Shown here: piece after piece, positions 26,600-35,025 of the stretch
Layout of the letters: each line of letters begins with the position of its first letter
Numbering within the stretch: position 1 is the stretch's first letter
NCBI RefSeq assembly: GCF_008932435.1
Contig: NZ_WBWE01000014.1
Span: forward strand, 1-64,000
From: Brucella pseudintermedia
GTDB taxonomy: Bacteria; Pseudomonadota; Alphaproteobacteria; Rhizobiales; Rhizobiaceae
Length of the DNA stretch: 64,000 bases
Reading direction: 5' to 3'
Notes under the pieces: generated by a model
What the model was told of the DNA's origin: nothing
Database searches by the model: none
The model's input: only the letters and a program-made list of their open reading frames with translations
Translations under genes and position numbers: made by a program

Positions 26600-27454
26600 A
26601 TGAAAAGATTTCTCGCCTCCACGGCTCTTGCCGCGCTGATCGCCCTGCCCGCTTTCGCTCAGGACCGTTCGCCGATTTTCTCCGACGAGAAACAGGAAAA
26701 GCCGATCGCCAGCGAGAATGGATATTTCGTAGCATCGCCGGGCCAGCTTCTGGTGTCGGGCTTCATCGGACAGGCGGTCTGTAACGGCCCCTCAGACAAT
26801 GCCGCGACTATCGGTACGGTCAATGACATGATCCTCGGCGCCGATGGCAGCCCGCAGGCGGTGGTGATCGGGGTCGGCGGTTTTCTGGGCGTGGGCGAAA
26901 AGGATGTCGCCATCGGCTTCGACCATCTGTCATGGGTGGTTCGCGAGGACGGCAAGCGCTGGCTGATCGTGGATGCCACCAAGGAACAGCTTGAAAAGGC
27001 ACCGGCCTTCGACCGCAACGCGGCTTTCGCGGCAGATGGCGCACCGCGCGCCGAGCCGCCTGCCGCCGAAAAGACGATTACCACGCAGAAGGCGGACAGG
27101 GCCGTGCCCGATGGCATGAAGCCCGTCCCGTCAGAAGGATTGAGCGCGGACAGGCTGATCGGAGCCACGGTTTTCGGCGCGGATGAAACAAAGATCGGAA
27201 CGGTGGGTGATGTGCTGATGTCCGCCGACGGCCAGACCGAGGCGTTCGTGGTGGATGTCGGCGGGTTCCTTGGCATCAATTCCAAGCCTGTGGCCGTTTC
27301 CATCGCCAATCTTGATGTGGCGACCGGCAAGGACGACAAGCTCAACGTCTTCACGCAGTTCACCAAGGAGCAGCTTGAGGCGCAGCCCGCCTATTCGGAA
27401 GCAGCCTACAAGAAAGATCCGGAAGGCACGATCCTGCACGGCGAAGCCGAATAA
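26600..27454 (+). CDS. exported protein with two PRC-barrel domains
   Basis: A 284-residue protein with a clean signal peptide (residues 1-20, ending AFA) and two PRC-barrel repeats. The first is at about residues 45-135 (IGTVNDMILGADGSPQAVVIGVGGFLGVGEKDVA) and the second at about 180-270 (IGTVGDVLMSADGQTEAFVVDVGGFLGINSKPVA). The two repeats are clearly homologous and are joined by an Ala/Pro/Lys-rich linker. PRC barrels bind partners in photosynthetic and RNA-processing proteins; periplasmic versions in rhizobia are often stress-induced. The EcfG promoter upstream predicts induction through PhyR. Confidence 0.82.
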   Translation: MKRFLASTALAALIALPAFAQDRSPIFSDEKQEKPIASENGYFVASPGQLLVSGFIGQAVCNGPSDNAATIGTVNDMILGADGSPQAVVIGVGGFLGVGEKDVAIGFDHLSWVVREDGKRWLIVDATKEQLEKAPAFDRNAAFAADGAPRAEPPAAEKTITTQKADRAVPDGMKPVPSEGLSADRLIGATVFGADETKIGTVGDVLMSADGQTEAFVVDVGGFLGINSKPVAVSIANLDVATGKDDKLNVFTQFTKEQLEAQPAYSEAAYKKDPEGTILHGEAE

Positions 27455-27466
27455 GGTTCGCCCGAT

Positions 27467-27498
27467 CCGCGGAAGCATTGCAGGCGATGCTTCCGCGG
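27467..27498 (+). terminator. strong hairpin after the PRC-barrel gene
   Basis: A perfect 12-base stem (27467-27478 with 27487-27498) and an 8-base loop lie 13 bases past the stop. There is no long T run, so it may stabilise the 3' end rather than terminate. Confidence 0.5.
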
Positions 27499-27631
27499 GT
27501 TCCTGCTGCGTCATTTACCATGCCCTGCAACAACCAGCCGGCTTTGTTGCCGCTGACGGCTTTGCATGCAACCATTGGGCTGGCAGCACGTTATCCGAAC
27601 GACCAGACAAAGAATGAACAGGAGAGCCGAC

Positions 27632-27985
27632 ATGGCGCGAGCATCCGCGAAAACGAGCAAGATCGAGGAACAGATCGAGGAAGCGCTGACCGATGCCAGC
27701 GCGGAGGACCTTCAGGCGCAGGTCGAGCAGCTTAAGGAAGATATCGCCGCCATCGCGGCAACGCTTGCCAATCTCGGTTCGCAGACCGTCCGCGACGCCA
27801 AGCGCAGCGCGAAAGAGACCTACAAGAGCGCCTATATCCAGGGCGAGGACGCCATTGATGATCTGCGCAACAAGGCGCAGGACCTTGAAGCCCAGCTGAC
27901 GGCAACGGTGCGGGAGCGCCCGATTGCCTCGCTCGCTACCGCACTTGGCGTCGGCTATCTGCTGGCCCTGCTCTCGCGCCGCTGA
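27632..27985 (+). CDS. DUF883 (ElaB/YqjD-like) membrane-anchored protein
   Basis: A 117-residue protein: a charged coiled-coil region (IEEQIEEALTDASAEDLQAQVEQLKEDIAAI, then DLRNKAQDLEAQL) ending in a C-terminal anchor of the DUF883 type (RERPIASLATALGVGYLLALLSRR). In E. coli the YqjD/ElaB homologues bind ribosomes at the inner membrane in stationary phase. The start at 27632 has GGAGAG upstream; the longer frame from 27566 is unsupported. It lies 8 bases before the next gene, likely one unit. Confidence 0.82.
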   Translation: MARASAKTSKIEEQIEEALTDASAEDLQAQVEQLKEDIAAIAATLANLGSQTVRDAKRSAKETYKSAYIQGEDAIDDLRNKAQDLEAQLTATVRERPIASLATALGVGYLLALLSRR

Positions 27986-27993
27986 GGCGGATC

Positions 27994-28425
27994 ATGCTGA
28001 AAGCTCTCATGCCCCTTTTGACTGCAATGGCAGGCGAGGAACTGAAATCCGTCGCGGGTCGAACGAAACGCGCGGCGATTTTCGGTGCGGCCATCGCGAT
28101 CTTCGCTATCATCGCGATCACCTTTTTCTGTGTTGCCGCTTTTCTGGCGCTTGCGCAAAGCTATGGCGGTCCGCTGGCGGCGCTCATTCTCGCTGGCCTG
28201 TCGCTGATCGTGGCGCTTCTCATCCTCGCGGTCATGAAAATTCAGGCGGCAGCGGAGGAGAAAAAGCGCAAGCAGAAGATGGAGGCGGACAAGTCGGCCA
28301 TGATGGCGGCGGCGGCAATCGCAACCGTCCCCGCCATCCTGAAACGCCCGATACTGGCCGCCGCCTTGCCCCTTGCGGGCATTGCTCTGGTCTCGCTGCT
28401 GTCGGACAAGAAGAAGCGTGATTAG
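27994..28425 (+). CDS. holin-like/DUF1469-type membrane protein
   Basis: A 143-residue protein with two strong membrane segments (AAIFGAAIAIFAIIAITFFCVAAFLAL near residues 27-53 and GGPLAALILAGLSLIVALLILAVM near 58-81). A charged KKRKQKMEADKS stretch and a third hydrophobic C-terminal region follow. It resembles the phage-holin-like/DUF1469 proteins that are partners of DUF883 proteins (YqjE with YqjD in E. coli). The pair is conserved and usually stress-related. Not a phage remnant. A repeat begins at its TAG stop. Confidence 0.72.
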   Translation: MLKALMPLLTAMAGEELKSVAGRTKRAAIFGAAIAIFAIIAITFFCVAAFLALAQSYGGPLAALILAGLSLIVALLILAVMKIQAAAEEKKRKQKMEADKSAMMAAAAIATVPAILKRPILAAALPLAGIALVSLLSDKKKRD

Positions 28426-28491
28426 AAATCAGTTCAGTGGACTGATCTCCCCGCGTGGGCGTTTCCCGCTTTTGGCTCGGAAATGCCCCCC
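28425..28491 (-). repeat. intergenic palindromic repeat, copy 4 (long form)
   Basis: Read on the minus strand this closely matches the repeat at 55139-55201. Both run from GCATTTCC through an AAAAG core and GCGGGG to ATCAGTCCACTG-ACTGATTTCT. The AAATCAGT/ACTGAT dyad at 28426-28445 has one mismatch compared with the perfect dyad in the other copy. Confidence 0.7.
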
Positions 28492-28499
28492 GGCGAACA

Positions 28500-29711
28500 T
28501 CACAAGGCTCGTTCGCCTGGCGGAAAGCCCCTGACTTTTGCCGCGAAAGCAATCCAATAGGCGAGTAGCAATAATGCCAAAACCGACCAGGGGAACCAAC
28601 CGATAGCGGCGTGCTCGAGCAACAGGCCGCCGACGATGCCTCCACCCGCAATCGCCAGATTCCAGACTGTGACGATCATGGACTGCGCTACATCAGAAGC
28701 CTGCCCCGAAGTATTGGCGGCTGCCGTCTGAAACAGGGTGGCGGCGCCTCCGAAGGCCAATCCCCACATGCCCGTCGCCAGCCAGAACAGCAGGGGCACC
28801 TCGCCTCCGATGCCAAAAAGGAATGCAGCGGCTGCGAACAGCATGATGCTGGCAAGCACCAGCGCTCGCAGCCATCGGCCGACCAGATAACCGACAATAA
28901 CGATCCCTGCGATTGCCGTTAGCCCGAACATCAGCAGAACGACGTCGAGTTTCCGCTCCAGCCCCGCAGGAACCACGAGCGGGGCGATATAGGTATAAAG
29001 GATATTGTGGGCCAGAACGAACAGCAGGGTAACCATCAGCACCGATTTGATTCCATCGATTGCCAAAGTGCCCCTGATGGAAGAGCGGTCATTGATCGCC
29101 GTGCCCGGATAACCCGGCACCTTTGCCTGAACCCACCCTATCAGAACCGCGGTGAGCACGGTCATCAGCAAAAATGTACTGCGCCAACCAATGACGGACC
29201 CCAACAGGGTTCCTGCCGGAATTCCCAGAGACAAGGCCAGTGGCGTACCCACCATCGCAACTGCGATGGCGCGCCCTTTTTGCTGGTCTGGAACCATGCG
29301 CGCCGCATATCCGGCGATCATCGCCCACAACAGCCCGGCGCAAACGCCTGCAAAGAAACGTGCCAGGAGCATGACAGCGAAGCTCCCGGTGATCGCCGTT
29401 ATCGTGTTGACCACCGCGAAGCCCGCGATGGCACAAAGGAGAAGCGGCTTGCGCGGGAAATGCTGGGTAGCCGCGGTTAGCGGCATGGCCGCCACCAGCG
29501 AGCCGATGGCGTATACCGTAATGAGTTGGCCGGCAACGGAAGTAGTGACGCCCAGCTCCGCGCTCATTTGCGGAAGAAGCCCCGCTGGCAGGGCCTCTGT
29601 CAGGATGGTGATGAAACCAGCCATGGCAAGGGCAAGAAGGGCTGACATCGGAAAGCGAGCATCGTCCGCCCTTTCGCCCACCGTGCGGTGGTCCAGAGTC
29701 GAATGGGCCAT
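28500..29711 (-). CDS. MFS drug/sugar efflux permease (DHA1, AraJ/YdhP-like)
   Basis: A 403-residue, 12-segment inner-membrane transporter of the DHA1 family. It has the N-terminal AGFITILTEALPAGLLPQMSAELG segment, the VAGQLITVYAIGSLVAAMPL helix and the antiporter-like motif GIPAGTLLGSVIGWRSTF. Relatives export arabinose, purine ribonucleosides or drugs. The ATG at 29711 has GAAGG 9-10 bases upstream, better than the TTG at 29720. It lies 5 bases after the monooxygenase-like gene, so they form a two-gene unit divergent from a LysR regulator. Confidence 0.85.
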   Translation of the reverse strand: MAHSTLDHRTVGERADDARFPMSALLALAMAGFITILTEALPAGLLPQMSAELGVTTSVAGQLITVYAIGSLVAAMPLTAATQHFPRKPLLLCAIAGFAVVNTITAITGSFAVMLLARFFAGVCAGLLWAMIAGYAARMVPDQQKGRAIAVAMVGTPLALSLGIPAGTLLGSVIGWRSTFLLMTVLTAVLIGWVQAKVPGYPGTAINDRSSIRGTLAIDGIKSVLMVTLLFVLAHNILYTYIAPLVVPAGLERKLDVVLLMFGLTAIAGIVIVGYLVGRWLRALVLASIMLFAAAAFLFGIGGEVPLLFWLATGMWGLAFGGAATLFQTAAANTSGQASDVAQSMIVTVWNLAIAGGGIVGGLLLEHAAIGWFPWSVLALLLLAYWIAFAAKVRGFPPGERAL

Positions 29712-29716
29712 GGTGT

Positions 29717-30073
29717 TCAACCCTTCTGTCCGCGTTTGGGCAGAACCAGATCGCCGACGCTATAGGTATGAAATTCGCTGGTTGAGACGGTGTCCAGCTT
29801 ACGGAATTTTTCAACGAAAACCGGATCGGAAAAGAACTCGTCTACATTGCCTGCACCCTGAATTGCTTCGATGTTGACCACGGTCAACCCGTCGGTGCTC
29901 TTGGCAAGATTGCTCCAGAGAAACCCCGGCTTTGTCTCCGCCACGTAATGAACCACGTCCTGAATGATTTGAAACGCTTCATCCTGCTTGCCCGGTTGGG
30001 CATGAATGACGTTGACGATAAAAGTGGTTGGTTCGGGTGACGCGCAAAATCCGGCGGCGAATTTCATATCCAT
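29717..30073 (-). CDS. antibiotic-biosynthesis-monooxygenase-like (ABM) protein
   Basis: A 118-residue ABM/dimeric alpha-beta-barrel protein: TTFIVNVIHAQPGKQDEAFQIIQDVVHYVAETKPGFLWSNL, then a second half with FFSDPVFVEKFRKLDTVSTSEFHTY. The family includes quinol monooxygenases and haem-degrading enzymes, but many members have no known reaction. The start at 30073 has GAGGA 6-7 bases upstream; the track to 30220 crosses the divergent promoter region. First gene of the pair with the efflux permease. Confidence 0.78.
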   Translation of the reverse strand: MDMKFAAGFCASPEPTTFIVNVIHAQPGKQDEAFQIIQDVVHYVAETKPGFLWSNLAKSTDGLTVVNIEAIQGAGNVDEFFSDPVFVEKFRKLDTVSTSEFHTYSVGDLVLPKRGQKG

Positions 30074-30194
30074 GTGTCTTCCTCTGATGAACCGGCATTG
30101 GCTGCCGTGAGAGGCTTGATATGGATTGCGCGATACGGGATAAACGGTCTGGTATTCCAGTAAGAGCGGAAAATTATTCCTTAATAGGATAGAC

Positions 30195-31091
30195 ATGGAC
30201 AAGCTTGGTGCGTTGGGCATTTTCGTTCAGGCGGCGGAAGGCGGCAGCTTTGTAGCGGCCTCTCAGCGGCTGGGTCTCTCCAGCTCGGCGGTTGGCAAGG
30301 CAATCGCGCGTCTTGAACAGGAGATGGGGGTGCGCCTCTTCCATCGCTCGACGCGCAGCATGACGCTGACGGAGGAAGGCAGCTTTTTTCTTGATACCTG
30401 TCGGCGTATTCTGTCTGAACTGGATGTGGCACAGGCGCAACTTTCACGGTCCCGCAGCAAGCCTCATGGCCTGTTGCGCGTGAGTTTTCCGCTGACGGGT
30501 GTGCTACTGATGCCGGCGATATCGGCATTCATGAAAGCTTACCCCGAAATTACCCTGGACCTCGATTTCACCGACCGGCTGGTTGACGTGATCGAAGAAG
30601 GTTTCGATGCCGTTGTCCGCACCGGTGAAATGCGTGACACGCGATTGATGAGCCGCAAACTTGGCTCCTTCAGGCACCGGATAGTAGCCTCGCCTGAATA
30701 TTTACAAAGAAAAGGCGTGCCGCTGGCGCCCGAAGACCTGCGAAGTCATCGCTGCATGCACCACCGATATGCCAATTCGGGCAAGCTGGAGCCATGGCCG
30801 CTGGCCAGGGACGGCAAAGACCTGCGTGTCACGCTGCCAACAACGACAGTGGCAAGCACACTTGAGCCGCTCATCCACCTCGCCGAGAACGGTTTTGGTA
30901 TAACCTGCTTGCCCCATTTCGCAGTGGCCCAAAAGATAAAAGAGGGGAAGCTGGTATCGATACTCGACGGCTTCATGGCAGAAGCGGGTATCTTCCGTGT
31001 TCTTTGGCCGACGAGCCGTTATCTATCACCCAAGATTCGCGTCTTCGTGGACTTCATGGCTGATAATTTGTTCACGATGGAGAGGAAGTAG
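30195..31091 (+). CDS. LysR family transcriptional regulator
   Basis: A 298-residue regulator with the N-terminal winged helix (FVQAAEGGSFVAASQRLGLSSSAVGKAIARLEQEMGVRLFHRSTR, residues 11-55) and a type 2 periplasmic-binding-like effector domain. It is close to the AaeR/DmlR-like LysR subgroup by its FHRSTRSMTLTEEG and DVIEEGFDAVVRTGE segments. It is divergent from the ABM-MFS pair across a 121-base gap, the usual arrangement for a LysR regulator that controls its neighbours. The inducer is not predictable. Confidence 0.92.
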   Translation: MDKLGALGIFVQAAEGGSFVAASQRLGLSSSAVGKAIARLEQEMGVRLFHRSTRSMTLTEEGSFFLDTCRRILSELDVAQAQLSRSRSKPHGLLRVSFPLTGVLLMPAISAFMKAYPEITLDLDFTDRLVDVIEEGFDAVVRTGEMRDTRLMSRKLGSFRHRIVASPEYLQRKGVPLAPEDLRSHRCMHHRYANSGKLEPWPLARDGKDLRVTLPTTTVASTLEPLIHLAENGFGITCLPHFAVAQKIKEGKLVSILDGFMAEAGIFRVLWPTSRYLSPKIRVFVDFMADNLFTMERK

Positions 31092-31178
31092 CCCGGCTTG
31101 AAAGCAGAGTGAAACACCGAACAGTCGTATCGCTGACAACCGGGGCAATCTGTTGAAGCTACACATCGGACGATACGC

Positions 31179-32585
31179 CTATTTGCCGGTCGACATCTCG
31201 CTTTCTTCGACAAGCGACGACAGGCGAACGATCACTCTCGTCCCCACACCATTATCCGTCTTGCAGTAAACCGGCTTTTCGCCGAACTGCATGCAAAGCT
31301 GCTCGATGACCAGCGTTCCGAGACCGTTCTTTTCGCCGGACTTTTGCTGATCCGCGTCAAATCCCACGCCGTCATCTTCCACGACAAGCACCGGAACAGC
31401 GTCCTCCCCCGGTTTCAGGCTGATGCGGATATGACCTTCCGCGCGACCCTTGAACGCATGTTTGATGGCATTGGTGACGAGCTCGCCCAGAATGATTCCG
31501 ATTGTCGTCACGTCGCGGGCTTTGAGGTCGAGCGGGGCCAGATCGGTCGCGAACTCGATCTTTCGGTCCTGCCCGATGGCGTTGCGTATATCATCGATGA
31601 CGGTGCCGAGAAAATCGTCGACACGGGCCGATTCCATGTCCTCGCCCAGACGCAGGCGCCGATGCGCCGTCGATACGGTCTGCACGCGGTCGCGGGCAGC
31701 GGCAAGGGCGGCGCGCGCATCCTCGCTGCGGGTCTGGCGCATCTGGAGCCCAAGCAGCGATGAAACCGTTGCCAGCGAATTGCCGATGCGATGGTTGGTG
31801 TCCTGCAGCAGAAGCTCGACCCGCTGGCGCTCGCGCTCGGCGATGCGGCGTTCCTCTTCCAGTTCGGCGGTGCGTTCTCTCACGCGCTGTTCCAGCAACT
31901 GCTTTTCGGAACGCAGCACGGTCTGACCCTCGAACATGGATCGCGCATAGCGCTGCACGCGGCTGAACAGCAAGAGCGCAAGCATGGCGGCGGACGCCAG
32001 CGCCACAATGGAGGTGGCCGTCATCCAGTAGCGCATGCGGTTGATCCGCTTGTTGCGCTCGAGAAGCTGCTGTTCTTCCGTGTCTATGAACTGGGTGACC
32101 GTGCTGGCAAGCTGGTCCATCAGCACCTTGCCTTCGTCGCCGCGCACTTTCTCGACCGCTGCCGCCACATTGCCCGACTGGGCAAGTTGCACCGTTTCGC
32201 GCACGTCTTCCTGCTCACGCTCAACCAGCGCGCGGATCTGCCTCACCCGCGCATCCTGCAACGGGTTCTGTCCGGTCAGCGCTTCGAGATCGGCGAGTGT
32301 CTTGTCGACGCTGAGGATCGTATCGCGATAGAGGTCGAGATAGGTTTCGTCCAGCGTCAGCAGATAGCCGCGACGGCTCATCTCTATGTTGCTGGCAAGG
32401 CGCGCAACCTTGTCGACCTGCTGGCGCAGGGCATAGTTGCGCGAAATATCGATGACCTGATGGTTGACACCGGACGACAAAAACAGCGTCAGGATCGCCG
32501 ACAGCAGCACGAGGCCAAGCGACACGATAACCGCAACCGGCTTCGATGACGATTGAAGCAGTTTTTGCAACAAGGCTGATGGCAA
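31179..32585 (-). CDS. CHASE3 transmembrane HWE/HisKA_2 sensor histidine kinase
   Basis: A 468-residue kinase with a membrane segment at about residues 17-37, a periplasmic CHASE3-like helical domain, a second segment at about 187-207, a coiled coil (RSEKQLLEQRVRERTAELEEERRIAERERQRVE) and a HisKA_2-type H-box (DTNHRIGNSLATVSSLLGLQ). The ATPase domain has N-box ELVTNAIKHAF. Kinases of this class phosphorylate PhyR in the general stress response, and this one adjoins ecfG-nepR-phyR. It transcribes in the same direction as ecfG but about 180 bases away. It is probably the locus kinase called PhyK-like in related genera. Confidence 0.88.
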   Translation of the reverse strand: MPSALLQKLLQSSSKPVAVIVSLGLVLLSAILTLFLSSGVNHQVIDISRNYALRQQVDKVARLASNIEMSRRGYLLTLDETYLDLYRDTILSVDKTLADLEALTGQNPLQDARVRQIRALVEREQEDVRETVQLAQSGNVAAAVEKVRGDEGKVLMDQLASTVTQFIDTEEQQLLERNKRINRMRYWMTATSIVALASAAMLALLLFSRVQRYARSMFEGQTVLRSEKQLLEQRVRERTAELEEERRIAERERQRVELLLQDTNHRIGNSLATVSSLLGLQMRQTRSEDARAALAAARDRVQTVSTAHRRLRLGEDMESARVDDFLGTVIDDIRNAIGQDRKIEFATDLAPLDLKARDVTTIGIILGELVTNAIKHAFKGRAEGHIRISLKPGEDAVPVLVVEDDGVGFDADQQKSGEKNGLGTLVIEQLCMQFGEKPVYCKTDNGVGTRVIVRLSSLVEESEMSTGK

Positions 32586-32765
32586 GGACGCAACCTACAA
32601 ACAACGATCACTTTGCCGACAAGAAACATCAGCAACCACTAACCTACAAGTGACTGGAGATAAAAAGCAATCGCTGCGAGCAAAAACCGGCAAAGGTTTG
32701 GGTTTTTGGCCACACAGCCCCCCAGAGGCCCTCCCCGCGCGGCGGAGAGGGAGATCAGCGATGCA

Positions 32766-33338
32766 TCATGCGAAGCTTCTCAGGGTGGCCCGCGATGAAT
32801 CCGCATCGGGACCGTAGTCGCCTTCGCCCTCGATCTTCAGGATTTCCTGCAGGCGGGTGCGCGCGCGGCTTACGCGGCTCTTGATCGTTCCGACGGCACA
32901 GCCGCAGATTTCGGCGGCTTCCTCATAGGCAAAGCCCGAGGCGCCGATCAGGATGATCGCTTCGCGCTGGTCGTCGGGCAACTGCTCCAGCGCCGCGCGG
33001 AAATCCTGCAGGTCGAGCGTGCCATATTGCGAGGGGTGCACGGCAAGCTGTTCGCTGAACACGCCATCGGTGTCCTGCACCTCGCGACCGCGCTTGCGCA
33101 TTTGCGTGTAGAATTCATTGCGCAGGATGGTGAAGAGCCAGGCTTTCATGTTGGTCCCCATCTCGAAGGACTCCTGCTTGGCCCAGGCTTTCATGATCGT
33201 ATCCTGAACGAGATCGTCCGCCTTGTCGTGCTGGCCGATCAGCGACACCGCGAAGGCGCGCAAACTCGGCAGCGATGACAAGAGCTCTCGCTTGAACTGT
33301 GCATTACTCTCAACCGACGGACCGGGTGCTATGTTCAC
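32766..33338 (-). CDS. rpoE1: ECF sigma factor EcfG/RpoE1 of the general stress response
   Basis: A 190-residue ECF sigma factor. Region 2 (FAVSLIGQHDKADDLVQDTIMKAWAKQESFEMGTNMKAWLFTILRN) and region 4 (LPDDQREAIILIGASGFAYEEAAEICGCAVGTIKSRVSRARTRL) match the EcfG group. It directs transcription of general-stress genes and is held inactive by NepR until phosphorylated PhyR captures NepR. I start it at GTG 33338, which has GGAGAG 6 bases upstream. It overlaps the nepR 3' end by 29 bases, implying translational coupling. Promoters it would read appear at 26508, 33644 and 34804. Confidence 0.93.
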   Translation of the reverse strand: MNIAPGPSVESNAQFKRELLSSLPSLRAFAVSLIGQHDKADDLVQDTIMKAWAKQESFEMGTNMKAWLFTILRNEFYTQMRKRGREVQDTDGVFSEQLAVHPSQYGTLDLQDFRAALEQLPDDQREAIILIGASGFAYEEAAEICGCAVGTIKSRVSRARTRLQEILKIEGEGDYGPDADSSRATLRSFA

Positions 33339-33537
33339 GCATACTCTCCTGTTCAGCCTGATCGAGTTTTTCAAGAAGATCGAGGAAGCGATCCGGGATC
33401 ATCTCATCCTGTATCGACGTGTACAGCGCCTTTAGTTTCAATCCGACTTCACAATTTGGTCCTAATATATCCCTCTGAACGCGGCGGGACGACCGAACCC
33501 CGGCTCCGTTCATATGAGGGTTTTCTTTTTCTGCCAT
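33310..33537 (-). CDS. nepR: anti-sigma factor NepR
   Basis: A 75-residue protein with the NepR core LGPNCEVGLKLKALYTSIQDEMIPDRFLDLLEKLDQAE (residues 25-62), two helices that clamp EcfG. Unphosphorylated PhyR leaves NepR bound to sigma; phospho-PhyR pulls it off. It is the first gene of nepR-ecfG, overlapping the sigma gene. The PhyR gene is divergent, the standard alphaproteobacterial arrangement. Confidence 0.93.
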   Translation of the reverse strand: MAEKENPHMNGAGVRSSRRVQRDILGPNCEVGLKLKALYTSIQDEMIPDRFLDLLEKLDQAEQESMREHSTRSVG

Positions 33538-33598
33538 ATCTTGATCATTCCGGGCTGATTGCCCTACCCTATTAATCTAAGCCCCTGCTTGTCCGGGA

Positions 33599-33623
33599 AA
33601 TGCGCAGCTTTCTAAAAAGTTCC
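33599..33623 (-). promoter_or_regulatory. candidate EcfG promoter for nepR-rpoE1
   Basis: On the minus strand, GGAAC (33623-33619), 16 bases, CATT (33602-33599). The -10 differs from CGTT at one base. Position 62 bases before nepR and autoregulation in related genera support it. Confidence 0.45.
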
Positions 33624-33643
33624 CGAATATATTTTCTCTTCGC

Positions 33644-33668
33644 GGAACTTTTTCCAAACCGCCCCGTT
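33644..33668 (+). promoter_or_regulatory. EcfG promoter of phyR
   Basis: GGAAC (33644-33648), 16 bases, CGTT (33665-33668): an exact general-stress consensus, about 105 bases before phyR, consistent with positive feedback. Confidence 0.75.
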
Positions 33669-33773
33669 TAGGTAACATAATGCTGCGCTCAAAGCATAGG
33701 CGGCACAGGGCCAGGCCCCATCCGCCAATGCGCATTCAATGAACGAAAGCGGCAGTTGAGGAGTTCCATCACC

Positions 33774-34568
33774 ATGACGTTATCGACGCGTATCGCGCCG
33801 CACCTTCCCTATCTTCGTCGTTTTTCCCGCGCTCTTACCGGCTCGCAGGCTTCCGGCGATGCCTATGTGGCGGCGGCCCTTGAAGCACTGATCGCCGATG
33901 TGAGCATATTCCCGGAAGGTTCCTCCGACCGGATTGGTCTCTATCGCCTTTTCTGCAACCTTTATAAGACGGCCTCCGTTCGCGTGCCGGAACCCGCGTC
34001 GGAATTTGCATGGGAACAGCAGGCGGCAAGAAATCTTGGCAATATCGCGCCGCTGCCGCGCCAGGCCTTCCTGCTTGTGGCGGTGGAAGGCTTTTCCGAC
34101 AAGGAAGCCGCTGAAATTCTGGAACTGGACGACGCCGAACTAAGCCGCGTCCTGTCGGTTGCCTCGACGGAAATCTCGCGGCAGGTGGCGACGCGCATCA
34201 TGATCATCGAGGACGAACCGCTCATCGCCATGGATATCGAGCAGATGGTGGAAAGCCTCGGCCATGAGGTTACCGGCATCGCCCGCACCAAGGATGAGGC
34301 GCTGGCGCTCTACAAGCAGGAAAAGCCGCGCATGGTGCTGGCCGACATCCAGCTTGCCGACGGCAGCTCGGGCATCGATGCGGTCAATGAAATCCTGCAG
34401 GACGATGCCATCCCCGTCATCTTCATCACCGCTTTCCCGGAACGTCTGCTGACCGGCGAACGCCCCGAGCCGACTTTCCTCGTCACCAAGCCGTTCAATC
34501 CGGATATGGTGAAAGCACTGATCAGCCAGGCGCTCTTCTTCGAGGAAGCCTCGCAGGTCGCAGCATAG
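33774..34568 (+). CDS. phyR: general stress response regulator PhyR
   Basis: A 264-residue response regulator in the PhyR arrangement: an N-terminal sigma-factor-like domain (about residues 1-130, with APLPRQAFLLVAVEGFSDKEAAEILELDDAELSRVL) and a C-terminal receiver (MIIEDEPLIAMD, phospho-acceptor Asp in MVLADIQLADGSSG, Lys in FLVTKPF). When phosphorylated, the sigma-like domain binds NepR and frees EcfG. The ATG at 33774 has GAGGAG about 9 bases upstream; a TTG at 33756 is less likely. It is divergent from nepR-ecfG. A repeat starts at its TAG stop. Confidence 0.95.
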   Translation: MTLSTRIAPHLPYLRRFSRALTGSQASGDAYVAAALEALIADVSIFPEGSSDRIGLYRLFCNLYKTASVRVPEPASEFAWEQQAARNLGNIAPLPRQAFLLVAVEGFSDKEAAEILELDDAELSRVLSVASTEISRQVATRIMIIEDEPLIAMDIEQMVESLGHEVTGIARTKDEALALYKQEKPRMVLADIQLADGSSGIDAVNEILQDDAIPVIFITAFPERLLTGERPEPTFLVTKPFNPDMVKALISQALFFEEASQVAA

Positions 34569-34569
34569 A

Positions 34570-34615
34570 GCATTTCCGAACCAAAAATCTGACACGGTTT
34601 TGCGTTCGGAAATGC
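34570..34615. repeat. intergenic palindromic repeat, copy 5
   Basis: GCATTTCCGAAC (34570-34581) and GTTCGGAAATGC (34604-34615) form a perfect 12-base dyad starting two bases after the phyR stop. It could also act as the phyR 3' hairpin. A further GAGCGG/GTGCTCT-like pairing continues to about 34665. Confidence 0.7.
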
Positions 34616-34803
34616 GGAAAAACAAAGAGATAGAGCGGTTTCTATTATAGTGGAAGTGCTCTGGCGAGCGTTGAAACGGCAAGTCCCGGAAGGCTTTCTT
34701 TCGGGACTTTGGCCGCAGGGCTTCGCCCGTCTGTCAAACATCCCGGCTTACGCCCCGTCACGAGTATCTAGAGTTGTGAGCGCGCTAATTTTCCCGGCCC
34801 CAC

Positions 34804-34829
34804 GGAACAAATACGGCTTCGATGGCGTT
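34804..34829 (+). promoter_or_regulatory. EcfG promoter of the DUF1328 gene
   Basis: GGAAC (34804-34808), 17 bases, CGTT (34826-34829): an exact consensus with the alternative spacing, 32 bases before the ATG of a small stress-type membrane protein. Confidence 0.72.
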
Positions 34830-34860
34830 TCTTCTTCACCCAATAAAGAGGAGACAAAAA

Positions 34861-35025
34861 ATGCTTTATTATGCGCTCGTATTTCTTGTGGTGGCACTTG
34901 TGGCAGGTGCGCTGGGCTTCGGTGGCATCGCCGGTGCGTCGGCTGGCATAGCGCAGATCCTGTTCTTTGTGTTCCTTGCCCTGCTCGTCATTTCGCTCAT
35001 CGCCTCGGCGATCCGCAAGGCATAG
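34861..35025 (+). CDS. DUF1328 small membrane protein
   Basis: A 54-residue protein with two hydrophobic helices ([49 protein letters not shown]), the whole of the DUF1328/YtjA family, function unknown. I use the ATG at 34861, which has GAGGAG 7 bases upstream, rather than the frame from 34822. In rhizobia members are strongly induced by the general stress response, which matches the EcfG promoter just upstream and the location beside phyR. Confidence 0.85.
   Translation: MLYYALVFLVVALVAGALGFGGIAGASAGIAQILFFVFLALLVISLIASAIRKA

Noticed and set aside
27994-28425. phage-holin-like gene as a prophage remnant
   Set aside because: The DUF883 partner, single-copy context and absence of phage genes point to a chromosomal membrane protein pair.
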